Numbered from the stretch's first letter, positions 52,230 through 62,384 are shown. The stretch is DNA of 64,000 nt from Alphaproteobacteria bacterium (GCA_028279245.1 JANQOE010000112.1:1-64000), one strand, 5' to 3'. Notes: a model not told the origin generated them from the sequence alone. Translations and numbers: made by a program.

Positions 52230-52646
52230 GGACTAGCTCCCGTTGGACACGGAACGGTGTGAGAAGGAACGAAAGACCGGAAGGCGTCGGATGCTCAACC
52301 CGCCGAGACGATGTGACGCGCTCGTCGAAGAGAGAGCGGCGGCAGCGCGTCGGGCGCCCGCAAAGACTGCGTTCGATGTGTTGCCGGCGGTTCTGCCGAC
52401 AATCAAGGCAAGCATGTAACGACTCGCTGCTTGTCCGGCCATAACCGAAAATTAACCACGAAAGCTGAACAATTAATTAATGTGAATCGCATCGATGACA
52501 ATCTTTGAATGTTATGGAACGACTTGCGAATACCAAGCGTTGTCTTGTTTTCTCGATGCAGTTCACAATATCGAATCGAATTGGTGCCAGTGTGCAAACT
52601 TCGATAGCCACTATCGCGCTGTCCCCCACTGAGGAGCGTCACAGTC

Positions 52647-53789
52647 ATGCATAAAAAGGTCGTGATCGCCGGTTACGCGCGCTCTCCCTTTCATTTCGCC
52701 CACAAAGGAGAGCTGAAACGCGTCCGTGCTGACGAACTTGCTGCACAGACGGTACGCGGTCTTCTTGACAGTACGTGTGTAGATGCACGTGACATCGAAG
52801 ATTTGATCGTCGGCTGCGCGTTTCCGGAGGGCGAACAAGGACTTAACGTCGCACGCCTCATCGGCTTCCTTTCTGATCTCCCACTTAGCGTAGCCGGCAT
52901 GACGATCAACCGGTTTTGCGGTTCGTCGATGCAGTCCGTGCACGTCGCCGCCGGCGCCATCCAGATGAATGCCGGAGAAGCGTTTTTGTGCGCAGGTGTC
53001 GAATCGATGTCGCGTGTGCCGATGTCGGGTTTCAATCCCCTGCCGCACCCAGGCCTCACCGAACGCATGCCGCATGCCTACATTTCGATGGGAGAAACCG
53101 CCGAAAATGTGGCAAAGAAATACGGCCTGTCCCGTGAGCGCATGGACCAGATGGCCGTCGACAGTCACAGAAAGGCGGCCGCCGCGCGCGATCAAGGCAA
53201 ACTTGGGGACGAAATCGTCACAATTCGCGACGGCAACCATGTCATCGATGCCGATGGCTGCATTCGTGACGACACCTCCGCGGACGCGCTGGCGGGTTTG
53301 AAGCCGGCTTTTAAGACCGACGGCACCGTCACCGCGGGCACATCCTCGCCCCTAACCGACGGCGCCGCCGCCGTGCTGGTGACAAGCGAAGACTATGCCA
53401 AAGCCAACGGCCTGAAGCCGCTGGCCCGCATCCGCGGTGTCGCCGTTGCCGGTTGCGCCCCGGAAATCATGGGCATCGGCCCGGTCGCCGCGTCGTAGAA
53501 GGCGATGGAGCGCGCCGGCGTGTCGATCCAGCACATCGGCGTGATTGAACTGAATGAGGCATTCGCTGCCCAAGCCTTGGCCTGCATCGACGATTTGCAG
53601 ATCGACGAGTCCAAGGTGAACCTCGACGGCGGCGCCATGGCCCTCGGTCATCCCCTCGGCGCCACCGGCGCCCGCATTACCGGCAAGGCCGCGTCCCTGA
53701 TGCAACGCGAGAAGAAAGAACTCGCCCTCGCCACCCAGTGCATCGGCGGCGGTCAGGGCATCGCCACCGTGCTGGAAGCCGTCGCATGA
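52647..53789 (+). pseudogene. Thiolase (acetyl-CoA acyltransferase) interrupted by an in-frame TAG
   Basis: ORF 52647-53498 (N-terminal thiolase incl. MTINRFCGSSMQSVH) ends TAG at 53496-53498. Same frame continues [31 protein letters not shown] ... [22 protein letters not shown] ... [13 protein letters not shown] to 53789. Confidence 0.85.
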
Positions 53790-56125
53790 GCAAGCCTGCC
53801 ATCAATCGCGTCGCGGTGATCGGCGCGGGCGTGATGGGCAGCGGCATCGCCGCGCACATCGCCAACGCCGGCGCACGCGTCATGTTGCTCGACATCGTTC
53901 CTGGCGGTGCGAGCGACCGCAATCAGGTCGCCGCCGGCGCCGTCGCCCGCATGCTGAAGGCCGACCCCGCGCCGTTTATGAGCAAGACCGCCGCCAAACG
54001 CATCACCGCCGGCAACATCGAAGACGACCTCGACAAACTCGCCGAATGCGACTGGATCGTCGAAGCGGTCATCGAACGCCTCGACATCAAGCAGGACCTC
54101 TATAAGAAGATCGACGCCGTGCGCCGCAAAGGCAGCATCGTCTCTTCCAACACCTCGACGCTACCCCTGGCCAAACTCGTCGACGGCCTACCCAAGAGCT
54201 TCGCCCAAGACTTCCTCATCACACACTTCTTCAACCCGCCACGCTATATGCGCTTGCTGGAGGTCGTCACCGGCCAGCAGACCCGTACCGCCGCCCGCGA
54301 CACCATCGTCGCCTTCGCCGACGAACAGCTCGGCAAGGGCATCGTCCACTGCAACGACACGCCCGGCTTTGTCGCCAACCGCATCGGCACCTTCTGGCTG
54401 CAATGCGCCGTCATCGAAGCCCTCGACCGCGGTCTCAGCGTCGAGGAAGCCGACGCGGTCATGAGCCGCCCCATCGGCGTCCCCAAGACCGGCGTGTTCG
54501 CACTCATCGACCTGGTCGGCCTCGACCTGATGCCCCACGTCGACAAGAACCTGGCAGACAACCTGCCCCAATCCGACGCCTACCAGGCGATCCGGCGCGA
54601 GGTCCCGCAGATCAAGGAGATGATCGCCAGCGGCTACACCGGCCGCAAAGGCAAGGGCGGCTTCTACCGCCTCAACAAGGACGGCGGCAAACGCGTAAAG
54701 GAAGCGCGCAACATGCAAACGGGCGACTACGCCCCGGCGCAACGCGTCCACCTGGAAAGCCTCGCCGCCTCCAAAGCCAACGGCCTGCTCGCCCTCGTCG
54801 AACATCAGGACAAGGGCGGCCAGTACGCCTGGGCCGTGCTGTCGAAGACCCTCGCCTACGCCGCGTCACTGGTGCCGGAGATCGCCGCCGACATTCACGC
54901 CGTCGATCGCGCCATGCAGCTCGGCTACAACTGGAAATACGGCCCGTTCCAACTGATCGACCGCATCGGCGCCAAAGCCTTCGCTGACAAGCTCGCCGCC
55001 GACAACCAGCCGATCCCGACGCTGCTCGAAAAGGCCGCGGCCGCTGACGGCTTCTACCGCACCCATGACGGCGCGCTGCAATTCATCGCCTCCGACGACA
55101 GCTATCAGGACATCGCCCGCCCCGAAGGCGTTACCCTGCTCGCCGACATCCAGCGCCGCAGCCAACCCCTGGCAAAAAACGGCTCCGCCCGCCTCTGGGA
55201 CATTGGCGACGGCGTCGTCTGCCTGGAAGTCCGCACCAAGCTGAACACCATCGACCCCGACGTCCTGGCGATGATGCAGAAGGCGCTGAAGATCGTGCCC
55301 AAAGAGCACAAGGCGCTGGTCATCTATAATGAAGGCGACCATTTCTCCGCCGGCGCCAATCTCGGCCTCGCCCTGTTCGCCGCCAACACCGCCCTATGGC
55401 CGATGATCGAAGACATGGTTGGCCAGGGCCAGAAAGCCTACAAGGCGCTCAAATACGCGCCCTTCCCGGTCGTCGCCGCACCGTCAGGCCTCGCCCTCGG
55501 CGGCGGCTGCGAGATCCTGCTCGCCAGCGACGCCGTGCAAGCCCACGCCGAAAGCTATGTCGGCCTGGTCGAAGCCGGCGTCGGTGTCGTCCCCGGCTGG
55601 GGCGGCTGTAAGGAGCTGCTCGCCCGCCACGCCGCCGACCCATCGAAACCAAAGGGCCCGATGCCCCCGGTCGCCGCGGCGTTCGAGACCATCGGCACGG
55701 CCAAGGTCGCCAAGTCCGCTTTCGAAGCCCGCGAGCTCGGCTTCCTGCGCAAATCCGACGGCATCACCTTCAACCGCGAACGCCTGTTGGCCGACGCCAA
55801 GGCCAAGGCCCTCGAACTCGCCGCCGACTACACCCCGCCCGAGCCGCCCGAGTTCACCCTCCCCGGCAAGTCCGGCAAGGCGGCCCTCGGCCTCGCCATC
55901 CACGACTTCAAGCTCAAAGGCCTCGTCACCCCCCACGACGAAGTCGTCGTCGACGCCCTCGCCGACGTCCTCACCGGCGGCCCCGGTGCCGATGTCACCG
56001 AACCGGTCTCCGAGGACGACCTGCTGAAGCTGGAACACGACGCCTTCATGCGCCTGGTCAAAACCGACGCCACCCTGGCCCGCATGGAACACACCCTCGT
56101 AACCGGCAAACCACTGCGGAACTAG
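53786..56125 (+). CDS. 3-hydroxyacyl-CoA dehydrogenase / enoyl-CoA hydratase (FadB/FadJ-like)
   Basis: [72 protein letters not shown] overlaps the thiolase stop (ATGA). Confidence 0.95.
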   Translation: MSKPAINRVAVIGAGVMGSGIAAHIANAGARVMLLDIVPGGASDRNQVAAGAVARMLKADPAPFMSKTAAKRITAGNIEDDLDKLAECDWIVEAVIERLDIKQDLYKKIDAVRRKGSIVSSNTSTLPLAKLVDGLPKSFAQDFLITHFFNPPRYMRLLEVVTGQQTRTAARDTIVAFADEQLGKGIVHCNDTPGFVANRIGTFWLQCAVIEALDRGLSVEEADAVMSRPIGVPKTGVFALIDLVGLDLMPHVDKNLADNLPQSDAYQAIRREVPQIKEMIASGYTGRKGKGGFYRLNKDGGKRVKEARNMQTGDYAPAQRVHLESLAASKANGLLALVEHQDKGGQYAWAVLSKTLAYAASLVPEIAADIHAVDRAMQLGYNWKYGPFQLIDRIGAKAFADKLAADNQPIPTLLEKAAAADGFYRTHDGALQFIASDDSYQDIARPEGVTLLADIQRRSQPLAKNGSARLWDIGDGVVCLEVRTKLNTIDPDVLAMMQKALKIVPKEHKALVIYNEGDHFSAGANLGLALFAANTALWPMIEDMVGQGQKAYKALKYAPFPVVAAPSGLALGGGCEILLASDAVQAHAESYVGLVEAGVGVVPGWGGCKELLARHAADPSKPKGPMPPVAAAFETIGTAKVAKSAFEARELGFLRKSDGITFNRERLLADAKAKALELAADYTPPEPPEFTLPGKSGKAALGLAIHDFKLKGLVTPHDEVVVDALADVLTGGPGADVTEPVSEDDLLKLEHDAFMRLVKTDATLARMEHTLVTGKPLRN

Positions 56126-56143
56126 GCCCGTGCGCACCGCTCC

Positions 56144-56220
56144 TGGATCCCGGGTCAAGCCCGGGATGACAATCAAAGAACTGTCATCCCGGCCGCAGCG
56201 CAGCGGAGAGCCGGGATCCA
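56144..56220. repeat. Palindromic intergenic repeat (REP-like)
   Basis: TGGATCCCGG...CCGGGATGACA ... TGTCATCCCGG...CCGGGATCCA, a long inverted repeat. Confidence 0.8.
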
Positions 56221-56247
56221 CGCATCAACCGCCTCAAACCCCTCCCC

Positions 56248-56272
56248 TCATGCTGAGCTTGTCGAAGCATGA
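56248..56272. repeat. Second, unrelated palindromic repeat
   Basis: TCATGCTgagcttgtcgaAGCATGA, of the ATGCTGAGCTTGTCGAAGCAT type. Confidence 0.7.
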
Positions 56273-56318
56273 GCATCGCTCCGCCCGCGCCCCCTACGCG
56301 CCAAAAGGAAGCTGACGA

Positions 56319-58112
56319 ATGGTCACCTACACCGCCCCCCTTGAGGACATCCGCTTCCTCCTCACCGAGCTGTTCGACTATGAGAACACCGTCGCCACCC
56401 TCCCCGGCTACGAGGAAGCGACCCAGGACATGGTCGACGCCATCCTCGAGGAAGGCGCCAAGTTCTGCCAAAACGAACTCCTCCCCCTCAACCTCTCCGG
56501 CGACGCCGAAGGCTGCATTCTCGAAAACGGCGTCGTCCGCACCCCAAAGGGCTTCAAGGAGGCCTACAACGCCTTCACCGAAGCCGGCTGGTCCGGCCTC
56601 GCCTGCGATCCGGAATATGGCGGTCAGGGTCTGCCCCGCACCCTGAACTTCATCCTGCAGGAGATGATCTGCTCGACCAATCTCAGCTTCGGCACCTATC
56701 CGGGCCTGACCCAGGGCGTGTATGACGCCCTCATCAGCCACGGCGACGACGCCCAAAAACAGACCTACTTGCCGAAACTCACCGACGGCACCTGGTCCGG
56801 CACCATGTGTTTGACGGAACCCCATTGCGGCACCGACCTCGGCCTCATCAAAACCCGCGCCGTCCCGGACCCGGCAGACCCCAACAAATACAAAGTCACC
56901 GGCACCAAAATCTTCATCTCCGGCGGCGAGCAGGACCTGACGGAGAACATCATCCACCTCGTCCTGGCGAAACTGCCCGACGCCCCGCCCGGCAGCCGCG
57001 GCATCTCCCTGTTCCTGGTGCCCAAGTTCCTGGTGAAGCCCGACGGCACCCTGGGCCCGCGCAACGGCGTCGCCATCGGCTCGCTGGAGCACAAGATGGG
57101 CATCAAGGCCTCCGCCACCTGCGTCATGAACTTCGACGATGCCGAGGGCTATCTGGTCGGCGAGCCCCACAAGGGCATGCGCTACATGTTCACGATGATG
57201 AACTCGGAGCGGCTCAGCGTCGGCATTCAGGGCCTCGGCCTGGGCGAAACCGCCTATCAGTCGGCCGTCCAATACGCCAAGGAGCGTCTGCAGGGCCGCA
57301 GCCTCGCCGGCCCCAAACACCCGGACAAGCCGGCCGACCCCATCATCGTCCACCCCGACATCCGCAAGAACCTGATGAAGATGCGGGTGTTGTTGGAGGC
57401 CTCCCGCGCCCTCGGCATTTGGGTCGGCATGTCCCTCGACGTGTCGGAGAAGCACCCCGACCCGCAAGTCCGTCAGGAGGCGGAAGACTTCGTCGCCCTG
57501 ATGACACCGATCATCAAGGCGTACTTCACCGACATGGGCTTCGACGTCACCAACATCGGCATGCAGGTTTATGGCGGCCATGGCTACATCCACGAACACG
57601 GCATGGAGCAGCTCGTCCGCGACGCCCGCATCGCCCAGTTGTATGAAGGCGCCAACGGCATCCAGGCCCTCGACCTCGTCGGCCGCAAACTCGGCGCCCA
57701 TGTCGGCCGCTACCTGCGCCGCTTCTTCCACCCGGTGATGGCCTTCATCGAGGAACACCAGGAAGACGCCGACCTGGCCGAATTCGTCCTGCCATTGGCG
57801 AAGGTCTTCAGCCGCCTGCAACAGGCGACGGCCTGGATCGCCCAGAAAGGCCTCGCCGACCCCGAAGAAGCCGGCGCCGCCGCCAGCGATTATCTCCGCC
57901 TGTTCGCTCTCACCGCCCTCGCCTACATCTGGGTCCGCATGGTGAAGGAGAGCGGCAAGAAGCTAAACGGCGAACAGCCCGTGTTCTACCGCGCGAAGGT
58001 CGACAGCGCCCGCTTCTTCATGACCCGCATCCTCCCGGAAAGCTCGTCGCTGTTCGCCAGCATCATGGCGGGCAAGGCATCAACGATGGCGCTGGACGAG
58101 ACAGCGTTTTAG
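56319..58112 (+). CDS. Acyl-CoA dehydrogenase with C-terminal domain
   Basis: GTMCLTEPHCGTDLGLIKTRAVPD; YGGHGYIHEHGMEQLVRDARIAQLYEGANGIQALDLVGRKL. Confidence 0.95.
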   Translation: MVTYTAPLEDIRFLLTELFDYENTVATLPGYEEATQDMVDAILEEGAKFCQNELLPLNLSGDAEGCILENGVVRTPKGFKEAYNAFTEAGWSGLACDPEYGGQGLPRTLNFILQEMICSTNLSFGTYPGLTQGVYDALISHGDDAQKQTYLPKLTDGTWSGTMCLTEPHCGTDLGLIKTRAVPDPADPNKYKVTGTKIFISGGEQDLTENIIHLVLAKLPDAPPGSRGISLFLVPKFLVKPDGTLGPRNGVAIGSLEHKMGIKASATCVMNFDDAEGYLVGEPHKGMRYMFTMMNSERLSVGIQGLGLGETAYQSAVQYAKERLQGRSLAGPKHPDKPADPIIVHPDIRKNLMKMRVLLEASRALGIWVGMSLDVSEKHPDPQVRQEAEDFVALMTPIIKAYFTDMGFDVTNIGMQVYGGHGYIHEHGMEQLVRDARIAQLYEGANGIQALDLVGRKLGAHVGRYLRRFFHPVMAFIEEHQEDADLAEFVLPLAKVFSRLQQATAWIAQKGLADPEEAGAAASDYLRLFALTALAYIWVRMVKESGKKLNGEQPVFYRAKVDSARFFMTRILPESSSLFASIMAGKASTMALDETAF

Positions 58113-58270
58113 AGTGCAACCCGTATAGATAGCACACAGTCACTCGGCCCCCTTTACACGAGTACCCCTTTTGAGGTACGTTCGCGCTATGTTCTCAGCG
58201 GGGCGATGAGTGATGCGAATCGAACAAGCGAAGTATTGTGCTGGCGCTGGAGGAAGTCTCAACATGCGCC

Positions 58271-58684
58271 ATGGCCGATACCCTGAGCCCGAAGGAACGC
58301 AGCGAACGGATGAGTCGCGTTCGGGGTACCAACACCAAGCCCGAGATGACAGTCCGTCGGCTAGTTCACGGGATGGGATATCGGTATCGGCTTCACCGAC
58401 GCGACCTTCCCGGAAAGCCAGACCTGGTGTTTCCGGCTCGCAAGAAGGCAATCCTGGTACACGGATGCTACTGGCACAGACATCCGGATCCGGCATGCCC
58501 ATTTGCTCGGCTGCCGAAGTCCCGCCTGGATTTCTGGCTACCGAAACTCGAAGGCAACCGACGGCGGGACCTACTCAATCAAACAAGGCTCGAGGAACTC
58601 GGTTGGCACACGATGGTCATCTGGGAATGTCAGCTGAAAGACAAAGAAAGGCTAGCGGATCGCATCAAGGCGTTTCTCGATTAG
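58271..58684 (+). CDS. vsr: Very short patch repair endonuclease
   Basis: MADTLSPKERSERMSRVRGTNTKPEMTVRRLVHGMGYRYRLHRRDLPGKPDLVFPARKKAILVHGCYWHRH. Confidence 0.96.
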   Translation: MADTLSPKERSERMSRVRGTNTKPEMTVRRLVHGMGYRYRLHRRDLPGKPDLVFPARKKAILVHGCYWHRHPDPACPFARLPKSRLDFWLPKLEGNRRRDLLNQTRLEELGWHTMVIWECQLKDKERLADRIKAFLD

Positions 58685-59871
58685 TCCGGTCAGTCGAGCT
58701 ATTCGTCGGAGCCGGCGGTTTAGGCATCGGCGCATGCCGAGCGGGCTGTGTGCCGATGGCGGTCGTGGACTGGAACAAGTGGGCCTGCGATACAATCCGT
58801 CGAAACGCCGAACGGGGACTCGCCCCATTCAGCCACTGGCCCCTGTTTCAAGAGGACGTTAGGGGGTTCAATTACGATTACGTCAGTGGCCCAATTGATA
58901 TCGTAACAGGTGGCCCACCGTGCCAGCCGTTCTCGCTGGGTGGAAAACATGCAAGTCATCTCGACGAACGAGACATGTTCCCAGAAGCAATACGAGCGGT
59001 CCGTGAGTTGCAGCCGAGGGCCTTCGTATTTGAGAACGTCAAAGGGTTGGCACGCAGTTCATTTGCCACTTATCATAAGTACGTCTGTCTTCAGCTTCGG
59101 TACCCACAGCTCACAAGAAGAACGGATGAGGCCTGGCAAGATCATCTTGCTCGCCTGGAGAATCATCGAGAACATGGCAAAGAGACAGGTTTGGAGTATC
59201 GCCTCCGTTCAGCTGTCTTGAACGCCGCCAACTTCGGCGTCCCACAAAAGAGAGAACGAATCTTCTTCGTAGGCTTCCGCACCGACACAGGCATTGCGCC
59301 AAAGCCAATCGGGGAAACTCACTCACGAGACGCGCTGGCCTGGAGCCAATGGCGTTCCAGTGAGTATTGGGACCTGTACGAGGTTAGCAGTCGCGATCGG
59401 CCCACCGACGATCGAGCAAGAGCACGTGCGCTTCGGCTTACTGACAAGCCACAAGAACGCCCCTGGCGCACGGTTAGAGAAGCTGTTCTGGGACTACCTG
59501 ACCCCGAGCGATCCCCTTTCGCCGCAAAAGCATTCCACGACCATCGTTTTCAGCCCGGCGCTCGGTCGTATCCCGGACATACGGGAAGCCCGTTGGATGA
59601 ACCGGCGAAGACCCTCAAAGCTGGAGTACACGGCGTACCTGGAGGAGAAAACATGTTGCGCCGCCCTGACGGTTCGGTACGCTATTTCACGATTCGCGAG
59701 AGTGCGCGTCTCCAGACGTTTCCGGACGAGATGGTATTCGATGGCAGCTGGACCGAGATAATGCGACAGCTCGGAAACGCGGTTCCGGCGCACCTAGCCG
59801 ATGTTGTTGTTGGACACACGATCAACGAGCTCTGCGCGGCACACGTTTCCCCTCAGCCAAAAGCTGCCTAA
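58627..59871 (+). CDS. DNA (cytosine-5-)-methyltransferase
   Basis: VELFVGAGGLGIGACRAG; TGGPPCQPFSLGGKH; FENVKGL; C-terminal IRESARLQTFPDEMVF...RQLGNAVPAHLA. In-frame ATG at 58627 overlaps vsr. Confidence 0.94.
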   Translation: MSAERQRKASGSHQGVSRLVRSVELFVGAGGLGIGACRAGCVPMAVVDWNKWACDTIRRNAERGLAPFSHWPLFQEDVRGFNYDYVSGPIDIVTGGPPCQPFSLGGKHASHLDERDMFPEAIRAVRELQPRAFVFENVKGLARSSFATYHKYVCLQLRYPQLTRRTDEAWQDHLARLENHREHGKETGLEYRLRSAVLNAANFGVPQKRERIFFVGFRTDTGIAPKPIGETHSRDALAWSQWRSSEYWDLYEVSSRDRPTDDRARARALRLTDKPQERPWRTVREAVLGLPDPERSPFAAKAFHDHRFQPGARSYPGHTGSPLDEPAKTLKAGVHGVPGGENMLRRPDGSVRYFTIRESARLQTFPDEMVFDGSWTEIMRQLGNAVPAHLADVVVGHTINELCAAHVSPQPKAA

Positions 59872-59887
59872 GGAACGATCCCGAGAG

Positions 59888-60577
59888 TCAGACAAAGCGC
59901 ATGACACGACGAAACATCTTTTGAAGCTTAGGATCTTCAGGCTCATTTTGGAGTTCCGAAACCCGGTCCAAGATTAGTCGCTCAGCTTCGGCCGCTCGCC
60001 TGCTTGAACCAGCCGGACGCCCGCCCCTTCCCGGATGAAGGGAATCCCAGAGCGCAGGCTCACCAGCCATACGATTTCTTCCGACAGGGTTACTCCCAAG
60101 ACTCATTCCATTCCAAGGAGGTCGAAACACCCGGATCATCACTGATTCAGCAAGGGATATATATGCATCGTTGAGAACGAGATACCTACACCTGAAGTCG
60201 GAGAGCACCAGGTTGGCGGCCTGCTCAATTGACGAGGCGTGCTTTCGAATTCTCTGAAGCAGCTTCCGCTTACCACTCACCTTGGGGCTAAATCCCTGTT
60301 TCGAGCTCTCCCCTGCTGCCTTACCGATATAGACCGGGTACTTGCAATGTCCCCCATCAAGCGACACGAGCGATTGATAGGCCGGATGTCCACCCAAGTA
60401 GTACAACGCGTACACCCCCGCGCCCGGAAACGCTGAGGTCGGAGGCACCTGATGGATGCTCTGTTCCAACAGTTCCACCGCAAGAGTCACACCTACGTTC
60501 TCAACCGCAAGTGGGTCAAACGCCTCATCATCTTCACCGCGGGGTCGCGAAGCGAGCTCCGACCTTTTCACCATCAC
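59888..60577 (-). CDS. Eco29kI-like GIY-YIG restriction endonuclease
   Basis: PLAVENVGVTLAVELLEQ ... FPGAGVYALYYLGGHPAYQSL (GIY-like), YPVYIGKAAG (YIG), convergent with the C5 methyltransferase. Confidence 0.82.
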   Translation of the reverse strand: MMVKRSELASRPRGEDDEAFDPLAVENVGVTLAVELLEQSIHQVPPTSAFPGAGVYALYYLGGHPAYQSLVSLDGGHCKYPVYIGKAAGESSKQGFSPKVSGKRKLLQRIRKHASSIEQAANLVLSDFRCRYLVLNDAYISLAESVMIRVFRPPWNGMSLGSNPVGRNRMAGEPALWDSLHPGRGGRPAGSSRRAAEAERLILDRVSELQNEPEDPKLQKMFRRVMRFV

Positions 60578-60686
60578 CGGTCTCTAATGCCAACCAAACG
60601 AGACAATGCTCTGCTAGAAGAACGGATTGCGCAACTAACAATTGTACCGCCAAAGCCACCCATCTCCCACGTTGGATTGATGCCCA

Positions 60687-61050
60687 TGCAAAACCCCGAC
60701 ACCCACTTCATGCAGCAAGCCATCGCCCAGGCCCACAAGAGTGCCGGCGAGGGCGGCGTGCCGGTCGGTGCGTGCCTCGCCCATGACGGCGCCATCATCG
60801 CCGTCGGTCATAAGTCTCTCACCGACCCAAGGTGTCGGTGGTCTCCCATCGACCCGAAGGTGTCGAGGAGGACGGCTGCCTCCGCCAGGCCGGGTTGTTC
60901 GGCCGCTGGGCGGAGACCACGCTCTACACGACCCTCAGCCCCTGCATGATGTGTGCGGGCACCATCGTCCAGTTCCGCATCCCCCGCGTCGTCATCGGCG
61001 ACGCCACCAACTTGGGCGGCAAGGAAGGAACAGATCACAACTATAAGTAG
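60687..61050 (+). pseudogene. Nucleoside/cytosine deaminase remnant 1 (frameshifted, 3' truncated)
   Basis: N-terminal MQNPDTHFMQQAIAQAHKSAGEGGVPVGACLAHDGAIIAVGHKS in one frame; EEDGCLRQAGLFGRWAETTLYTTLSPCMMCAGTIVQFRIPRVVIGDATNLGG in another. The HxE zinc motif expected between them is absent. Confidence 0.8.
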
Positions 61051-61053
61051 CGA

Positions 61054-61086
61054 GTTATACGCACAATTTGTTACAAAGCGTATAAC
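61054..61086. promoter_or_regulatory. Palindrome copy 1 upstream of the nucleotidyltransferase
   Basis: GTTATACGC (61054-61062) acaatttgttacaaa GCGTATAAC (61078-61086): perfect 9-bp arms. Confidence 0.6.
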
Positions 61087-61121
61087 CAGACATAAAACAT
61101 TGAAACCAAAACGAAAGACAG

Positions 61122-61154
61122 GTTATACATCTCATCTCTATACAAGCGTATATC
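61122..61154. promoter_or_regulatory. Palindrome copy 2, 3 nt before the nucleotidyltransferase ATG
   Basis: GTTATACAT (61122-61130)...GCGTATATC (61146-61154); same 24-nt half-site spacing as copy 1. Confidence 0.5.
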
Positions 61155-61157
61155 AAC

Positions 61158-62165
61158 ATGCCAGCCACAAAGCCAGCCAAGCTGCCCCTTGCCATCAGCA
61201 CGCTTTACGCCGAGTTGCTTGATCTCAGCGAAGATGACTATCTGCTCGGTTATGCTGCGGGCAGCTACGTCTCCAAGAACATAAAGGGAAAGGCGTACTG
61301 GTATTACCAGCAAACCGTCGGCAAAGAACGGCAGCAGAAATACCTCGGGCCCGAGACACCGGAACTGCTTGACGAGATCAAAAGTCGCAAAAGCAAACAA
61401 ATGGACCGACGCAAAGAGTTAAGCCGGCGAAAGGAGATCTGTCAGGCACTCACCGCCGGCGCCCGCATCCGCATGGATTCGACAACCGCAAGAATTCTGA
61501 AGGCACTCGCCGAGGCCGGTGCCTACGCGGCCGGCGCGGTCCTCATCGGCAGTCATGCCTACGGGATCTACCCTGCCATGCTCGGCCGCAAGTTTTCCGC
61601 CGCCAACCTTAGAACAGGAGATGTCGATTTCGCCGCCATCCACATCGCCGTCAGTGAACCGGTTTCCTTTGCCGAGGTCATCACGACGGCCGAAAAGAAC
61701 ATGCTGCTGGTGCCGCCGGCCCCGCACGCCAAGATCTCGACCAAGCTGAAGATGCGCGGCGCGGATTATCGGATCGAACTACTCACCCCCGCCCACGGCA
61801 ACCAGAAGAAACCCATCGTCCTGAACAACCTGAAGTTTGGCGCGCAGCCGCTGCCATATCTCGATTTTCTGATCGAAGACCCGGTTGATGCCGTTGCACC
61901 CGTCGACGTGGGGATCAGAGTCAAGGTCCCGGCGCCTGAGAAATACGCGCTGCACAAGCTAATCGTCGCGCAAGCGCGCGAGACAAGCCAATTCGCCAAG
62001 CGCGAGAAAGATCTCGCACAAGCAATGGAGCTTCTGTCTATTCTTCAAACGGATCTTCCTGCGGAACTCTCGCAGGCATGGGACAACCTCGTCGACCGCG
62101 GCCCAGACTATTCAGCAAAGGCAATAACATCTCTCGACCAACTAGGCATTGCCCCGCCGACCTGA
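61158..62165 (+). CDS. Nucleotidyltransferase-fold protein (GSU2403-like)
   Basis: GAVLIGSHAYGIYPAMLG...TGDVDFA (NTase G-S...DxD-like); ADYRIELLTP; PAPEKYALHKLIVAQ. Confidence 0.75.
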   Translation: MPATKPAKLPLAISTLYAELLDLSEDDYLLGYAAGSYVSKNIKGKAYWYYQQTVGKERQQKYLGPETPELLDEIKSRKSKQMDRRKELSRRKEICQALTAGARIRMDSTTARILKALAEAGAYAAGAVLIGSHAYGIYPAMLGRKFSAANLRTGDVDFAAIHIAVSEPVSFAEVITTAEKNMLLVPPAPHAKISTKLKMRGADYRIELLTPAHGNQKKPIVLNNLKFGAQPLPYLDFLIEDPVDAVAPVDVGIRVKVPAPEKYALHKLIVAQARETSQFAKREKDLAQAMELLSILQTDLPAELSQAWDNLVDRGPDYSAKAITSLDQLGIAPPT

Positions 62166-62186
62166 CGCCTTCGGAAGTCACCGTAT

Positions 62187-62371
62187 ATGCAAAACACCGA
62201 CACCCACTTCATGCAGCAGGCCATCCCCAGGCCAAAAAGAGCGCCGGGGAGGGCGGCGTTCCGGTCGGTGCATGCCTCGCCCATGACGGCGCCGTCATCG
62301 CCGTCGGTCATAAGTCTCTCGCGGACCTGAGGTGTTCGCCCGGATGCTGGAACGGCGACATCGGCCTCTAG
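62187..62371 (+). pseudogene. Deaminase remnant 2 (N-terminal repeat fused to a C-terminal tail)
   Basis: atgcaaaacaccgacacccacttcatgcagca... about 150 bp similar to 60687-60836, then CWNGDIGL stop, resembling a deaminase C-terminus. Confidence 0.7.
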
Positions 62372-62384
62372 CCCCGCCCCTCCT

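Noticed and set aside
53496-53498. Amber codon recoding (e.g. pyrrolysine) in the thiolase
   Set aside because: No pyl genes or suppressor tRNA seen in the window, and TAG is used as an ordinary stop elsewhere here; mutation or sequencing error is simpler.
55484-56221. 245-aa minus-strand ORF
   Set aside because: Antisense to the FadB-like gene, Gly/Val/Glu-biased shadow ORF.
56184-57821. 545-aa minus-strand ORF
   Set aside because: Antisense to a clear acyl-CoA dehydrogenase; composition (HHRVEEAAQVAADMGAEF...) is typical of GC-rich shadow ORFs.
58162-58179. GTACC...GGTAC palindrome upstream of vsr, as a possible controller-protein box
   Set aside because: Only 5-bp arms, single copy, and no C-protein gene identified nearby.
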